This document shows positions 19,684-28,805 of a stretch of DNA of 64,000 nt, piece by piece. Position 1 is the first letter of the stretch. Every line of letters begins with the position of its first letter. The DNA comes from Terriglobia bacterium. Its GTDB lineage: Bacteria; Acidobacteriota; Terriglobia; Terriglobales; Acidobacteriaceae. The notes under the pieces were generated by a model. That model was given only the letters and a program-made list of their open reading frames with translations. It searched no databases and was not told the origin of the DNA. Where the stretch lies: assembly GCA_020073465.1 (NCBI GenBank), contig JAIQFC010000003.1, positions 124,001 to 188,000 on the forward strand, in the 5' to 3' direction. A program made the position numbers and the translations under genes.

Positions 19684-20718
19684 CTATGGACCCACGGTGC
19701 TAAAAACCTTGTTGTTCACGTTCACTACAGTGCACAGCACTCGTCCGCTAGAGAGGTTTATGCAGTTGGGGTCTCCGACCACGGTCTGGCCGAGCTTGAC
19801 GAATCCTCCCCAAGTCGCGCCGTTGTAGTCATTCACGTAGAGAGCGCTATCGGTGATCGAGATGGCTCCGCAAATCAGCTGCCCGCTAGTCAGGACGGAG
19901 CAGCCCCCTTTCGAGGCCACGACTCCGCCGAGCGATCCCCACACGGTCCATTGCGTCGGACTCCAACTGCCTCCGGTGAAGCGAGTGCCCCAAAGTGCGA
20001 CGTCTGTCCCCCGCGCGAAGCACACTGCTTCGCCGCTAATACCGAAATTTCCACATGTGGGATCGCCACTCGCGGTTCCTGTGATGTTGATGAATCCGTC
20101 CCAGCTCGTACCGTTGTAGCGATTGACGACGATGTTGCCGGTGGTATTGCGCATAGCACAGATGACTTGCCCACCATCGTCGCTGCCGCAGCCCGGAGCC
20201 GAAGTCGAAGTTGTTGTCTGGCTGGCAAATGCGCTCCACGCAGTTCCGTTGTACACACTGTAGGTGAGGCCACCGGCCGAACTGCGAGCCGCGCACAGGA
20301 CACGGCCTCCGCCAAGCGAGGCGCAACTCGGGGCCGACCCGAGCGACCCGGTCACCTTAACCTCGGCGCTCCACGTCGTTCCGTTGAAGACAGTGGCTGC
20401 CAGGCCGCCGCTCGAGGAACGCGCCGTGCAAATAACGTTGCCATTTCCATCGTTTGCGCAACTGGGTGCGGAGGTAATTGCTCCCGTCAGCTTCGTCCAG
20501 CCCGTCCATGTCGAGCCGTTGAACTGGTTCACCAGCAAGGTATTGCCGAAAGCACTGGCCGCGCACACGGCCTGCCCGCCCGTAGTAGGCGCGCAGGATA
20601 CGTCTGCGTTCACCGTCGTCGATCCCAATGAAACAAACGAACTCCAGGCAGCCAGCGCTGGGTACGCTTGCACGAGCAGTAACAACAGAGTCAGAGATGC
20701 AGCAAATCGGACTTTCAT
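19684..20718 (-). CDS. Secreted seven-bladed beta-propeller, PLL-lectin-like
   Basis: A 344-aa protein with signal peptide MKVRFAASLTLLLLLVQAYP...ALA. The mature part is seven repeats of about 45 residues, each with a strand ending in an NGTxW motif (for example FNGTTWSA, YNGTSWDG, YNGATWGG) and a pair of cysteines spaced C-x9-C (x10 in blade 5): SCANDGNGNVICTA, SCASLGGGRVLCAA, GCGSDDGGQVICAM and so on. Fourteen cysteines in seven pairs suggest one disulfide per blade after export. Repeat number and the W-x-G-W/F spacing resemble seven-bladed PLL-type sugar-binding propellers. A carbohydrate-binding role is inference. It stands alone, with decayed genes on both sides. Confidence 0.8.
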   Translation of the reverse strand: MKVRFAASLTLLLLLVQAYPALAAWSSFVSLGSTTVNADVSCAPTTGGQAVCAASAFGNTLLVNQFNGSTWTGWTKLTGAITSAPSCANDGNGNVICTARSSSGGLAATVFNGTTWSAEVKVTGSLGSAPSCASLGGGRVLCAARSSAGGLTYSVYNGTAWSAFASQTTTSTSAPGCGSDDGGQVICAMRNTTGNIVVNRYNGTSWDGFINITGTASGDPTCGNFGISGEAVCFARGTDVALWGTRFTGGSWSPTQWTVWGSLGGVVASKGGCSVLTSGQLICGAISITDSALYVNDYNGATWGGFVKLGQTVVGDPNCINLSSGRVLCTVVNVNNKVFSTVGP

Positions 20719-20794
20719 TTCAGATCCTCCTAAGATTGACGCTTCAGATGCTGAGCAGAGGCCTTCTGTACTTGCTCCTCGTTCTTGAAGACCA

Positions 20795-21383
20795 CTAGTG
20801 CTGCTGTCGCAAGGGCCTGAGCAGTGGCGGGCCTAACAACTCCATCCCGTACTTCGCCATGACTTCTTTCATCTTGTCTTGCGCGTTTGCGCTGTCCACC
20901 TTCTCCATTGCACTCCCCATCTCATCGAAGAATTTCTCAAATCCGCCGGGCTGGCAGACCAGGATGAGCTTGGCCTATGCTTGCGTCGTGTTCGCCCAGA
21001 CGTGCGGAATACCACGCGGCAACCAGATACTCGCGCCGGCCGGCAGGGGTGTGGGGTTCCCCGCCTGCTTTGAAGAGAAATTCGCCGGACAAGACGTAGT
21101 ACCACTCGTCTTCGCGGTGATGAACGTGGAGGTAAGGGCCGGACTGCGGCAGTGCGCTCAGCTCAAATGCCGACAACGCTCCCGCGGTATCTTCGCTGGT
21201 CAGCTTGCAGGGGCTGAGCCGGGCCTGTTGCCTGGTGGAGAACGCAAAGCGGCTCTCGCCCGGCTTGGCTACGGAGACCTTTCCGCTTGCCGCACTGCCC
21301 ATCGTGCTCTGGGCTGGAAGCAGCGTGCTCACGGACGCGATTCCGAAGGCATACAGGAGCGTCCGGCGATCAGTATTTGCCAT
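20795..21383 (-). pseudogene. Secreted cupin-domain protein, frameshifted and interrupted
   Basis: The start at 21383 (MANTDRRTLLYAFGIASVST) has a strong GAGGAGG site; a partly duplicated ATGGCAAACAC lies 30 nt upstream. After an export signal comes cupin motif 1, YLHVHHREDEWYYVLSGEF. The frame breaks at 21036-21043, where CCGG is duplicated (CCGGCCGG). Removing four bases restores ASIWLPRGIPHVWANTTQA, cupin motif 2. That frame then meets an in-frame TAG at 20975-20977 and continues as KLILVCQPGGFEKFFDEMGS to a stop at 20795-20797. Two independent lesions make a functional product unlikely. The relatives are small single-domain cupins often exported in Acidobacteriota. Confidence 0.8.
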
Positions 21384-21440
21384 GTTGTCCTCCTCGCGAT
21401 CTGTGTTCGCCACAGCGTCTTTCCGAAAGCAGTTGGGTTG

Positions 21441-22445
21441 TCACCGAATCACGATTCTGCCGCTCTCGGTGTGTGCATCGATGCGTGCGCTGCCACCGTT
21501 CACTTTCTGGTGAAAGCTGCGGGCGTCAGAGTCGGGCCTTGCGATGTCCTCACGATCGAACTGAAGCCCACCGGAACCGCTCGACGCGTCGAGTTCAACC
21601 TTGAGGGCCGGCGGAAGTTCGAGGCGAATATTTCCCGACGAGGAATTCAACCGCCAGCCGTCGTGGGGAACCGCTTTGACATGGAGGTCTCCCCCGCTGG
21701 TCGAACCCGTGAGGCTGCCTCGGGCGCCACCTACATCAATTCTTCCTGTTCCTTGCTTTACGGTTGCGGTGGATGGGCCAACGACCATAAGAGTGATGTC
21801 GCCATCTCCTGTCTCGGCGTTGACACCCTGCGCAAGGCGCTCGCAGGAGATGTTGCCGCTCCCAGTCCTGGCTTCGACGTGCTCTCCGATTACCTGGAGA
21901 TCCAGATTTCCCTGATCAACCTGAGCTTGCAGCCCCTTCGATATGTAGGAAGCCTTGATGTCGCCCTTGCCGGTTACAGCTCTTACAGGTCCCATGATCC
22001 CGCTGAAGGTCTGCTTGCCCCGGTTGAGCTTCGAAGTAACTTCGGTGCGATAGGGCACATCGATTCTGTAAAGAACGTTGATTCCTGCCTCCGGATAGGC
22101 AGGATTGGGAACATGCCGGATCGTGAGGTGATTTCCGCTTTGCTCGATGGTCAGAACTGTCTTGAAAAAGCTGTCGCCCAATTCGGTGTCAGTAGAAGAC
22201 TGTGCGAATCCGGTAATCGATACTTGCCCGTCCCGGCTATAGAGGATCTGAAGTTCTCCGCTAGGGACCTCAACATCGAGCGTCACCGGCTCCGGAGCCG
22301 CCACCACGAGGGTCTGGTGAAACTCAGCTCTGGACTGTGCGAAGCCCGGCTGAATGTACGCCAGCGAGGCAATCGCGACGACCGTGGCCCAAAGCGGACG
22401 TGCCGTGAATCGCGGACTCGAATTCGTTCTAGTGCGCTTAGACAT
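21441..22445 (-). CDS. DUF4097 family beta-strand repeat protein, secreted
   Basis: A 334-aa protein with an N-terminal signal (VVAIASLAYIQPGFAQ) and then the regular G-x-I/L-x-V repeats of the DUF4097 (putative adhesin) beta-helix: VTGKGDIKASYISKGLQAQV, QGNLDLQVIGEHVEARTGSG, ETGDGDITLMVVGPS, SSGNIRLELPPA, and the ending ESGRIVIR. These proteins form right-handed beta-helical surfaces in the periplasm or outside; their role is not established. The gene overlaps the upstream membrane-protein gene by 8 nt, so the two are co-translated. This resembles the common pairing of DUF4097 proteins with membrane or anti-sigma-like partners. The cupin pseudogene follows 57 nt after its stop. Confidence 0.85.
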   Translation of the reverse strand: MSKRTRTNSSPRFTARPLWATVVAIASLAYIQPGFAQSRAEFHQTLVVAAPEPVTLDVEVPSGELQILYSRDGQVSITGFAQSSTDTELGDSFFKTVLTIEQSGNHLTIRHVPNPAYPEAGINVLYRIDVPYRTEVTSKLNRGKQTFSGIMGPVRAVTGKGDIKASYISKGLQAQVDQGNLDLQVIGEHVEARTGSGNISCERLAQGVNAETGDGDITLMVVGPSTATVKQGTGRIDVGGARGSLTGSTSGGDLHVKAVPHDGWRLNSSSGNIRLELPPALKVELDASSGSGGLQFDREDIARPDSDARSFHQKVNGGSARIDAHTESGRIVIR

Positions 22446-23574
22446 AAGGAATCGTGACGGTGCGTTGGGCAGCCTGGCCGCCGAGCTCAGCTGGAGCCCC
22501 CGTGACCCTCCTGAAAGCGAGCACCATCAGGATCGCGGCGGTGACGAGAGCGCAGATCAGAATCGTCCATGACAGGAACCTCTTGCCAGGCGAGAAGGGG
22601 GCAAGTTGTTGAACAGGCTGTGTCTGCCCTACAGTTCTCGCCAGGGAGAGACCCATTGGCGTTGCGCTGGTGGTCGCGGTCTCTCCTCCGACGACACGAT
22701 CTGCCGCAGACAATGAGAACGTGAGGGATTGGCCGGAGCGCACGCTGGTGGCCAGATACATGGACAACTCATTCCGCTTACCGCGATCGGTGAAGGTGCC
22801 GGGAGGGTTCGCTTCGAAGCGCAGGGAATCAGGAACCATCAAGGCAACTTCCTTGACGGGACGCAACGCAGAAGCAGTGATCGAGATATTCCCGGCGTAC
22901 GGCAGATGATAGAGAGCGCGAATTCTCGTCATTCCGGGACGAATCGGATAGGCAATGCAATATTGGTTCCGAGTGCCGCACGCGGCTGCACTCACCAGGA
23001 AGGGGAGCGTTCCCGGCGGTTGAACTGCCGTGGAATCCAGAACCGCACCCCGTGGAAGTAGGAACGTGAAGGTTTGTTGTGACGATAGCGTGCGAGGGGG
23101 GGTCGACTGGTTCAAGACTACGAAGAACTCGCTGACCCTGAGCACATCACCGTCTGCCTTCGGGAATAGAGTGCTTGAGGATTCCTGCACTCCCGCGAGT
23201 TCCTGCACCGCGTCATACACGGAGACCACGACAGGATCGGTTCCACTCAAGAGCTTGGTGTGATATGAGACTTTCTGGTGCAAGACGGCGACCAGATAGT
23301 GAGAGCCTTCCTGGCCTTCGAACCGGAACGCCCCATGCGTGTCGCTTTTGGTGCGGCTCACTTCGTGCATGGTTTGGTCAACCCGGTATAAAACAACGTC
23401 GTCCTCGGACGAGGGCTGGTTGCGGCTCAGGTTCGTGACCTTGCCCGTGATCGTGGAAGCCGTAGACACGGACGTCAGCAGACACAAAATTGCGATCAAG
23501 AGAGATAGCCGGAACGTCGCTGCGAATTGGGCCGCGCTCCGAGGCAAGTTTTGTCTTCTGATGGTCACGGCCAT
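22438..23574 (-). CDS. Membrane-anchored protein with carboxypeptidase-regulatory-like domain
   Basis: A 378-aa protein. The N-terminal hydrophobic segment (LSLLIAILCLLTSVSTA) is a signal peptide. The following STITGKVTNLSRNQPSSEDD, with KSDTHGAFRFEG, is a transthyretin-like carboxypeptidase regulatory fold (about 40-110). A second beta-rich region follows (about 140-290). One C-terminal TM helix (FLSWTILICALVTAAILMVL) and a short basic tail anchor it in the membrane with most of the protein in the periplasm. Its 3' end overlaps the DUF4097 gene. No catalytic residues are recognisable. A structural or envelope-sensing role with the DUF4097 partner is possible but unproven. Confidence 0.75.
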   Translation of the reverse strand: MAVTIRRQNLPRSAAQFAATFRLSLLIAILCLLTSVSTASTITGKVTNLSRNQPSSEDDVVLYRVDQTMHEVSRTKSDTHGAFRFEGQEGSHYLVAVLHQKVSYHTKLLSGTDPVVVSVYDAVQELAGVQESSSTLFPKADGDVLRVSEFFVVLNQSTPPRTLSSQQTFTFLLPRGAVLDSTAVQPPGTLPFLVSAAACGTRNQYCIAYPIRPGMTRIRALYHLPYAGNISITASALRPVKEVALMVPDSLRFEANPPGTFTDRGKRNELSMYLATSVRSGQSLTFSLSAADRVVGGETATTSATPMGLSLARTVGQTQPVQQLAPFSPGKRFLSWTILICALVTAAILMVLAFRRVTGAPAELGGQAAQRTVTIPYV

Positions 23575-23634
23575 GAGCCTCTCCGCTCAAGCCGCCTCCT
23601 GCCGAAGCAAGAGGCAGTCTTGAATTCGCGGTCG

Positions 23635-25191
23635 TTAGAGGGAACGGAGGAAGTCCAGAATCGCCTGCTTGTCGGTCAGCGACAGCTGATTGAACTTTTT
23701 GACAACTCCGTTGGCTTCGGAAGCGGGGTACTTCGGCGATGCCGCTGAGAAGTGGTTCTGAATTGCCTGAAGCAGATCCGCCGTCCTTCCGTCGTGCAGA
23801 AAGAAGATGCGCTGACCGACACCCCACAGGGGCGTAGTGCGGAACTCGTCCGGACCAGCCTGGCCCTGGCTGATGTCGTCGGCCAGTTTCGAGCCCATGT
23901 GATGCACGAACATATCCGAGTACAGGTTGACCGGCCGGTTTTGCAGGACCGGGCTGTTCATGACGGGTGCGGTCTGCATTTGTGGCGTGTGGCACAAGCT
24001 GCAGCCGATATCCGCAAAGATGGTCTTACCTTTCTTGGCGCTCTCACTCGGGTTCGGGTCCGGGGCCGGCCCGTCGGTGAATCGCATCAGGATCTGGAAC
24101 TGCTGCCAATCCGGAAGAATGTGGAGAGGATTGTCGAAGTCCTGGTTCCTGGACTCATTGTTGTCCGTGCGGACGACATCGTTCGGTTCTGGCTTTTCCG
24201 GGCCCTGACAGTCGGGATCTTCTTCCGTCGCCGTGGGGAAAGCTTCGTTGGTGATTCCCATCTCCACGTTGTAGGCTTCACCCGCAAAAATCGTGATGGA
24301 CTTGTTCTGGGCCTTCCACCCGAAACGAGTGATGGTTCCGTCATTGCCACTGCGGTTGGGATGGCCGGTAATACCGAGCGGCGCGCGCAACGCGGCGGTT
24401 GCGTCATGTTGCGCAAGAATCTCGCGATCCTGGATCGATTCAATCAGCCCTAGTCCCAACATCTGCAGGGGAGTGCGGAAGGCGAGGTTGCCCGCCTTGG
24501 CTTCCGCCGCGAAGTCAGGTTGGGTAAGCGCGCAGTTAGGAATGGTGGGATCGTTCGTACTTCCGCGCACCGTCCACAGTTGATGGACACCGCCATCGGG
24601 TGTGCCGTCCGGTTTGAACTTGAACCGTACTTCGCGGATGGGGCCGAACTGGCGCTGAAAGCTCGGGACTATGTTCTGTCTTCCATAACGGTGCGGGACC
24701 AACCGGAACTGCGGATTCTCCGCCTGCTGGGGCTTCCCGTTGCCGGGATTGGGAACGATGAAGCCGCCCGATCCGCCGAGCGAGGGCTGGCCATGGCAGA
24801 CAAAGCACTGGTCAGCGTTGTGCCGCGCGCCCAAGCCGTTCGAATTGGTGTGGAACTGGGGGAACATCGGGTCGAGTTCTCCCAGGCCTACGACCGGTGA
24901 ACCATCCGTCACATCGGCGCAGTCGTCGCAGGTGGACTCCAGCTGGCCAGCTCGCAGGATTCCTTCTTCAAAGGACGCGCGCTCGTTGTCGTTCACGGTC
25001 GCGCCCGTGGTTGGGTTCGGACTGATCAGCGGCGGATGTGGAATTGGAATCCCCTGCTGCTGCAGCCCGCCTCCGGTGTTTTGAATCCCGCCTCTGACGC
25101 CGGGGTCTTTTTGGGCGAACGCACCGGCGGAAAGCAAGAACAGGACAAAGGTGACTGCCAGGTTTTGCATAAGGTTTCGAGTTTTTCTCAT
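23635..25191 (-). CDS. Di-haem oxidoreductase (DHOR family) cytochrome c
   Basis: A 518-aa exported c-type cytochrome. The ATG at 25191 (MRKTRNLMQNLAVTFVLFLL) is preceded by GGAG; upstream in-frame starts extend only into non-conserved sequence. The signal peptide ends AGAFAQ. Two haem-attachment motifs are present, CFVCH (129-133) and CSLCH (397-401). The spacing and surrounding phrases (FHTNSNGLGARHNADQ, TTPLWGVGQRIFFLHDGRTA) match the DHOR family, annotated elsewhere as thiol oxidoreductase or di-haem peroxidase-like. An extra CDDC pair (89-92) is present near the N-terminus. It would act in the periplasm on an unknown substrate. The small CxxC gene at 25239 lies just upstream on the same strand. 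Confidence 0.9.
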   Translation of the reverse strand: MRKTRNLMQNLAVTFVLFLLSAGAFAQKDPGVRGGIQNTGGGLQQQGIPIPHPPLISPNPTTGATVNDNERASFEEGILRAGQLESTCDDCADVTDGSPVVGLGELDPMFPQFHTNSNGLGARHNADQCFVCHGQPSLGGSGGFIVPNPGNGKPQQAENPQFRLVPHRYGRQNIVPSFQRQFGPIREVRFKFKPDGTPDGGVHQLWTVRGSTNDPTIPNCALTQPDFAAEAKAGNLAFRTPLQMLGLGLIESIQDREILAQHDATAALRAPLGITGHPNRSGNDGTITRFGWKAQNKSITIFAGEAYNVEMGITNEAFPTATEEDPDCQGPEKPEPNDVVRTDNNESRNQDFDNPLHILPDWQQFQILMRFTDGPAPDPNPSESAKKGKTIFADIGCSLCHTPQMQTAPVMNSPVLQNRPVNLYSDMFVHHMGSKLADDISQGQAGPDEFRTTPLWGVGQRIFFLHDGRTADLLQAIQNHFSAASPKYPASEANGVVKKFNQLSLTDKQAILDFLRSL

Positions 25192-25238
25192 ACCATCTCC
25201 GTATTTGTTGATTCCTGATTTCATTCTTATCGAGATGT

Positions 25239-25523
25239 TTAGCGACCGCTCGCTGCCTTTAGAAAGCGCAGCATCGATTTCAGGCAGACAACCAGCCCGT
25301 CCTTAGCTTGTTCGAGGTGGAGTCTTTCCTGACTCGGTTCGCCCCATGCTCCGGATACTGATTCCAGGATTGGCCCCACCTGTTCCTGCTTCAAGAACTC
25401 CACTTCATGGCCGCACTTTTCGCACCGGCCGCGAGTCGATAGCTGGCGAGCAAGAACCAGAATTCGTTCGCGTTCGATCGTGATCCGGGTGCGTCGGTCT
25501 GGCGTCACGTTGAGTGTCCACAA
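25239..25523 (-). CDS. Small CxxC protein, possible degenerate helix-turn-helix
   Basis: A 94-aa frame that opens with TTG (25521-25523) or the GTG five codons later; neither has a strong ribosome site. It contains RRTRITIERERILVL, a RCEKCGHEVEFL zinc-ribbon-like CxxC, and a helical tail ending LVVCLKSMLRFL. Small acidobacterial proteins with the same plan (RTRITIET..ILVLRR, CxxC, then a MerR/excisionase-like helix-turn-helix) are familiar; here the second half is weakly preserved. It lies 47 nt before the di-haem oxidoreductase gene and divergent from the winged-helix regulator. The function is unknown. Confidence 0.6.
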   Translation of the reverse strand: MWTLNVTPDRRTRITIERERILVLARQLSTRGRCEKCGHEVEFLKQEQVGPILESVSGAWGEPSQERLHLEQAKDGLVVCLKSMLRFLKAASGR

Positions 25524-25652
25524 CCGAGGGTCGCGTGGGCGTCACTTTGCTAGAGGCCAGTGCATTCGTCAACGGATCTGGCGCGAGACTACTTCTGAAC
25601 AGCTAAGGTGCTGTAAACACAGGTATTAGTCCGAGTTCTGAACTGTTCGTGC

Positions 25653-25658
25653 TAGAAT
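25653..25658 (+). promoter_or_regulatory. Possible -10 element for the winged-helix/TPR regulator
   Basis: TAGAAT lies 31 nt upstream of the ATG at 25689 in the divergent intergenic region. No convincing -35 hexamer stands at 16-18 bp, so this is a weak call based on position and the single box. Confidence 0.25.
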
Positions 25659-25688
25659 CTCAGCCCACGCTGTGGGGGCGGCTTGGAT

Positions 25689-28523
25689 ATGGAGCTTGGC
25701 ACACCCGTAAGGAAGGTGGTCCGCTTTGGGTTGTATGAAGCAGATTTGCAGCAGCACCTGCTCACCAAGGGTGGGCTACGCATTCGGCTGCAAGACCAGC
25801 CTTTTCAAGTACTCACCTTGCTCCTCGAACGCCCGGGTGAGCTGGTAACCCGCGAAGAGATCCAGCAGAAGCTGTGGCCTGCCGACACTTATGTTGCATT
25901 TGATGACGGCCTGAACACCGCTATCAAGAAACTCCGCTCAGCTTTGAGCGACACGGCTGACAACCCTCGTTTTGTTGAGACGGTCCCGCGCCGAGGCTAC
26001 CGCTTCCTTGCTCCCGTGACTTTTCCCGCTCCGGTGGTTGCGAGCGAGCCCGCCAAGCCGCAAGCCGTGCCTGCAGAGAACGTATTGATTGCGGCCCGGG
26101 AGCGGTCGCGCGTGGTGATCGAGCCGGGCCGTTCACGCTCACCCCGGCTGTGGGGATACATCGCCTTGGCGCTGCTCCTGGCGGCCGGATCTGCCTATTT
26201 CTATCAGGCACGCCGTGGGCCCCTTCCTGACAGTCACGAGTCTGGCGCCAGACGCGCGGCTTCCGCGATTCGGCTTCGTCCCTCTGTAGCTGTACTTGCG
26301 TTCCGCAATCTATCTGCGCGTTCCGAACAGGACTGGTTGTCCACCGCCATCTCAGAAATGCTGACCACGGAATTGTCTGCCGGTGAGCAGTTGCGCACAG
26401 TACCCGGAGAGAGCGTCGCGCGTATGAAGACGGATCTCTCCCTGTCAGATAGTGAAAGCTACGCGGGCGATACGCTCGCCCGCATTCGCAAGAACCTGGA
26501 TGCGGATTTTGTTGTACTTGGTTCCTTCTTCGATCTGGGTAAGGCGTCGGGCGGGTCTTTGAGACTGGACCTGCGTCTGCAGGATGCGAAGAGCGGAGAG
26601 ACGCTGGCCACCATTACCGCCACCGGTAAGGAAGTCGACCTACCTGACCTGACCTCGCGGGTCGGCACCGAGCTTCGCCAGAAGCTCGGGGTTGCGCAAC
26701 TCTCTCTAGCGCAGGCAGCGAACGTAAATGCCTCTCTGCCCTCGAGTCCGGAAGCTGCTCGCTCGTATTCCGAAGGCTTAGGCAGACTGCGCAGCTTCGA
26801 CAATCTGGGCGCACGCGACTTGCTGGAGAAAGCGGTATCCACGGAGCCCAACTTTGCCCTTGCTCATGCGGCCTTGGCCGATGCCTGGTCGGGCCTTGGT
26901 TACGACGCCAAGGCCAGAGAGGAAGCCGAAAAGGCCTTCGATCTTTCCGGTCCTCTCTCGCGAGAGCAACGCCTCTGGGTCGAAGGCCGTTATCGCCAGG
27001 CGACCCATGAATGGGACAAGGCGGTCGAGATCTACCGTTCGATCTACGATTTCTTCCCGGACAATCTCGAATACGGGCTCCGTCTGGCACGAGTACAGGC
27101 TTCTGCCGGCCGCGCCCATGAAGCATTGGCCACGTTGGATGAACTTCGACGGCTTCCTGCTCCTGCTTCTGACGACCCGCGCATCGATCAAGCTGAGGCC
27201 GAGGCGGCGGGAGCGGCCGGCGATTTCAAGCGGGATCTGACCTCGGCATCGCGGGCCGCTGAAAAGGGCCAGGTTCTGGGCGCGCGCCTTCTTGTTGCCC
27301 GCGCCCGGCACTACCAGTGCTGGGCCCTCCACAAGCTGGGGCAGGTGCAAAAGGCACAAGACTCCTGTCAAGAGTCCCAGCGGCTGTTCGCCCAGGCCGG
27401 AGATCGCGATATGGTTGCCAGTCTTATGGTCACAACCGCCGCTGTTCTGGAGGAGCATGGCGAACTCGTCGCCGCACAGTCGCGGTATGAGGAGGCCATT
27501 CCGATCTATCGCGAAACCGGTGATCGGGGAGGATTGGCCGCAGCCCTTAACAATCTTGCTATCGTCCACCGGAACGCCGGAAATTATGCTGCGGCCAAGA
27601 AGATGTACGAGGAGTCCATCGCCATCGCGCGCGAAACAGGGAATAAGGATGGCTTGGTTCTCGCCATGGGCAATTTCGCTGGCCTGCTCTTTTATGAAGG
27701 CAATCTACGGCGGGCTCACGACATCTACGAGGAGTTGTTAGTCACTTGCCGGGAAATTGGCGTTAAAGACAGAATCGCGCTTCAACTCGACAACTTCGGG
27801 CAGACCCTCTACTTTCAAGGTGATCTGGAAGGAGCCGAGCGGGCTCTGGAGGAAGCAAAGTCGCTTGATTCCCAGTCCGGCGAGAAACGTCAACTGGGGT
27901 ACCACCTGGCCGCCTTGGGAGACATCTTCGAGGCAGAAGGGAAGCTGCCGGAAGCCGAGCAGAACAGACTGCAGGCCCTAAAGCTGCGCAGTGATCTTGG
28001 CGATCGGGCCGACGTAGCGGATACTCACGTATCCCTCGCGGAGGGAGCGATTGAAGACGGGCATCCAGCAGAGGCGGAGGCCCCCTTGCGAGAAGCCATC
28101 GCCGAATTGTCCGCCCTGAAAGTGATGGACGACGAAGCCGCAGCATATTCCATGCTGGCCCGCGACCTGCTCTTGTTGGGTAGACCCGTGGAAGCCCTCA
28201 AGATCGTCGACACTGCTTCTGACCTCGTGAAGCAAAGCCACAATCGGGGCGTCCGTCTCGCCTTTGCCATTGTTGCGGCCCGCGTCCGCGCTGCGAACGG
28301 CATGTCCGCCGAGGCGCTCCAGAGTCTTCGAAGTACTCTCGCAGAATCCACCAGGTTTGGCTTCGTGTCGTATCAACTCGAGGCCCGCCTGGCGCTGCAC
28401 GAACTCGACCTGAAGTCCTCACGAGCCGCTGCTGCCCGCTCCCAACTGGCAGCGCTCGAAAAAGAAGCCCGGACCAGGGGATTCAACTTGATCGCGCGCC
28501 GTGCGGCGGCAGCGCGCGGCTAG
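25689..28523 (+). CDS. Winged-helix transmembrane regulator with TPR repeats (CadC-like)
   Basis: A 944-aa protein starting MELGTPVRKVVRFGLYEADL (ATG 25689; a TTG two codons earlier is less likely). Residues 10-110 are an OmpR/PhoB-type winged helix (QDQPFQVLTLLLERPGELV, RGYRFLAPV). One TM helix follows at about 155-175 (GYIALALLLAAGSAYFY). A TolB-like alpha/beta domain begins RPSVAVLAFRNLSARSEQDW (about 200-340). From about 355 to the end there are many 34-40-residue helical repeats, including clear TPRs (ALNNLAIVHRNAGNYAAAKK). The architecture fits a one-component membrane regulator: DNA-binding domain in the cytoplasm, sensor in the periplasm. This layout is frequent in Acidobacteriota. 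Targets are unknown; the divergent 25.5-18 kb genes are candidates. Confidence 0.88.
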   Translation: MELGTPVRKVVRFGLYEADLQQHLLTKGGLRIRLQDQPFQVLTLLLERPGELVTREEIQQKLWPADTYVAFDDGLNTAIKKLRSALSDTADNPRFVETVPRRGYRFLAPVTFPAPVVASEPAKPQAVPAENVLIAARERSRVVIEPGRSRSPRLWGYIALALLLAAGSAYFYQARRGPLPDSHESGARRAASAIRLRPSVAVLAFRNLSARSEQDWLSTAISEMLTTELSAGEQLRTVPGESVARMKTDLSLSDSESYAGDTLARIRKNLDADFVVLGSFFDLGKASGGSLRLDLRLQDAKSGETLATITATGKEVDLPDLTSRVGTELRQKLGVAQLSLAQAANVNASLPSSPEAARSYSEGLGRLRSFDNLGARDLLEKAVSTEPNFALAHAALADAWSGLGYDAKAREEAEKAFDLSGPLSREQRLWVEGRYRQATHEWDKAVEIYRSIYDFFPDNLEYGLRLARVQASAGRAHEALATLDELRRLPAPASDDPRIDQAEAEAAGAAGDFKRDLTSASRAAEKGQVLGARLLVARARHYQCWALHKLGQVQKAQDSCQESQRLFAQAGDRDMVASLMVTTAAVLEEHGELVAAQSRYEEAIPIYRETGDRGGLAAALNNLAIVHRNAGNYAAAKKMYEESIAIARETGNKDGLVLAMGNFAGLLFYEGNLRRAHDIYEELLVTCREIGVKDRIALQLDNFGQTLYFQGDLEGAERALEEAKSLDSQSGEKRQLGYHLAALGDIFEAEGKLPEAEQNRLQALKLRSDLGDRADVADTHVSLAEGAIEDGHPAEAEAPLREAIAELSALKVMDDEAAAYSMLARDLLLLGRPVEALKIVDTASDLVKQSHNRGVRLAFAIVAARVRAANGMSAEALQSLRSTLAESTRFGFVSYQLEARLALHELDLKSSRAAAARSQLAALEKEARTRGFNLIARRAAAARG

Positions 28524-28805
28524 AACGGCTCAGCTCCAAGACAGGCACGTGATTCTGTCGCAGGTATCGCAGTTCAGCCGCTGCGGACGTGGGCACCGGC
28601 ACCAGGCGTGCGATCCCCATCCTTCTATCCAGCAGGAGGACGGCGCGCAATCCCAGGCGATGGGCGGCCTGGGTCATATTCATCCACCCGCTCGGGGGCT
28701 TCATGAACAGACAAGCTCTTCCCAATCTCGTGACTAGGTCTAGTGCGTCCCGGGAAATTTTCCTACCGGTTCAGGACCCACCAGGGAACTGAGAATCCGC
28801 AAGTG
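28524..28805. other. Convergent intergenic region with a possible HTH remnant
   Basis: Between two convergent genes. On the minus strand, about 28690-28540, one frame reads MNMTQAAHRLGL and later VPVPTSAAAELRYL, which recalls MerR/excisionase-like helix-turn-helix ends, but the middle helix is not preserved and there is no ribosome site. I treat it as a possible decayed fragment only. No clear Rho-independent terminator was seen. Confidence 0.2.

Noticed and set aside
18862..20631. A 589-codon open frame on the plus strand
   Set aside because: It lies antisense to the LamG fragment and the propeller gene, which have signal peptides and repeat structure. Only the short 19480-19640 part resembles a protein, and that is reported as a remnant.
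20859..22457. A 532-codon plus-strand frame
   Set aside because: Antisense to the cupin pseudogene and the DUF4097 gene; no ribosome site and no recognisable domain.
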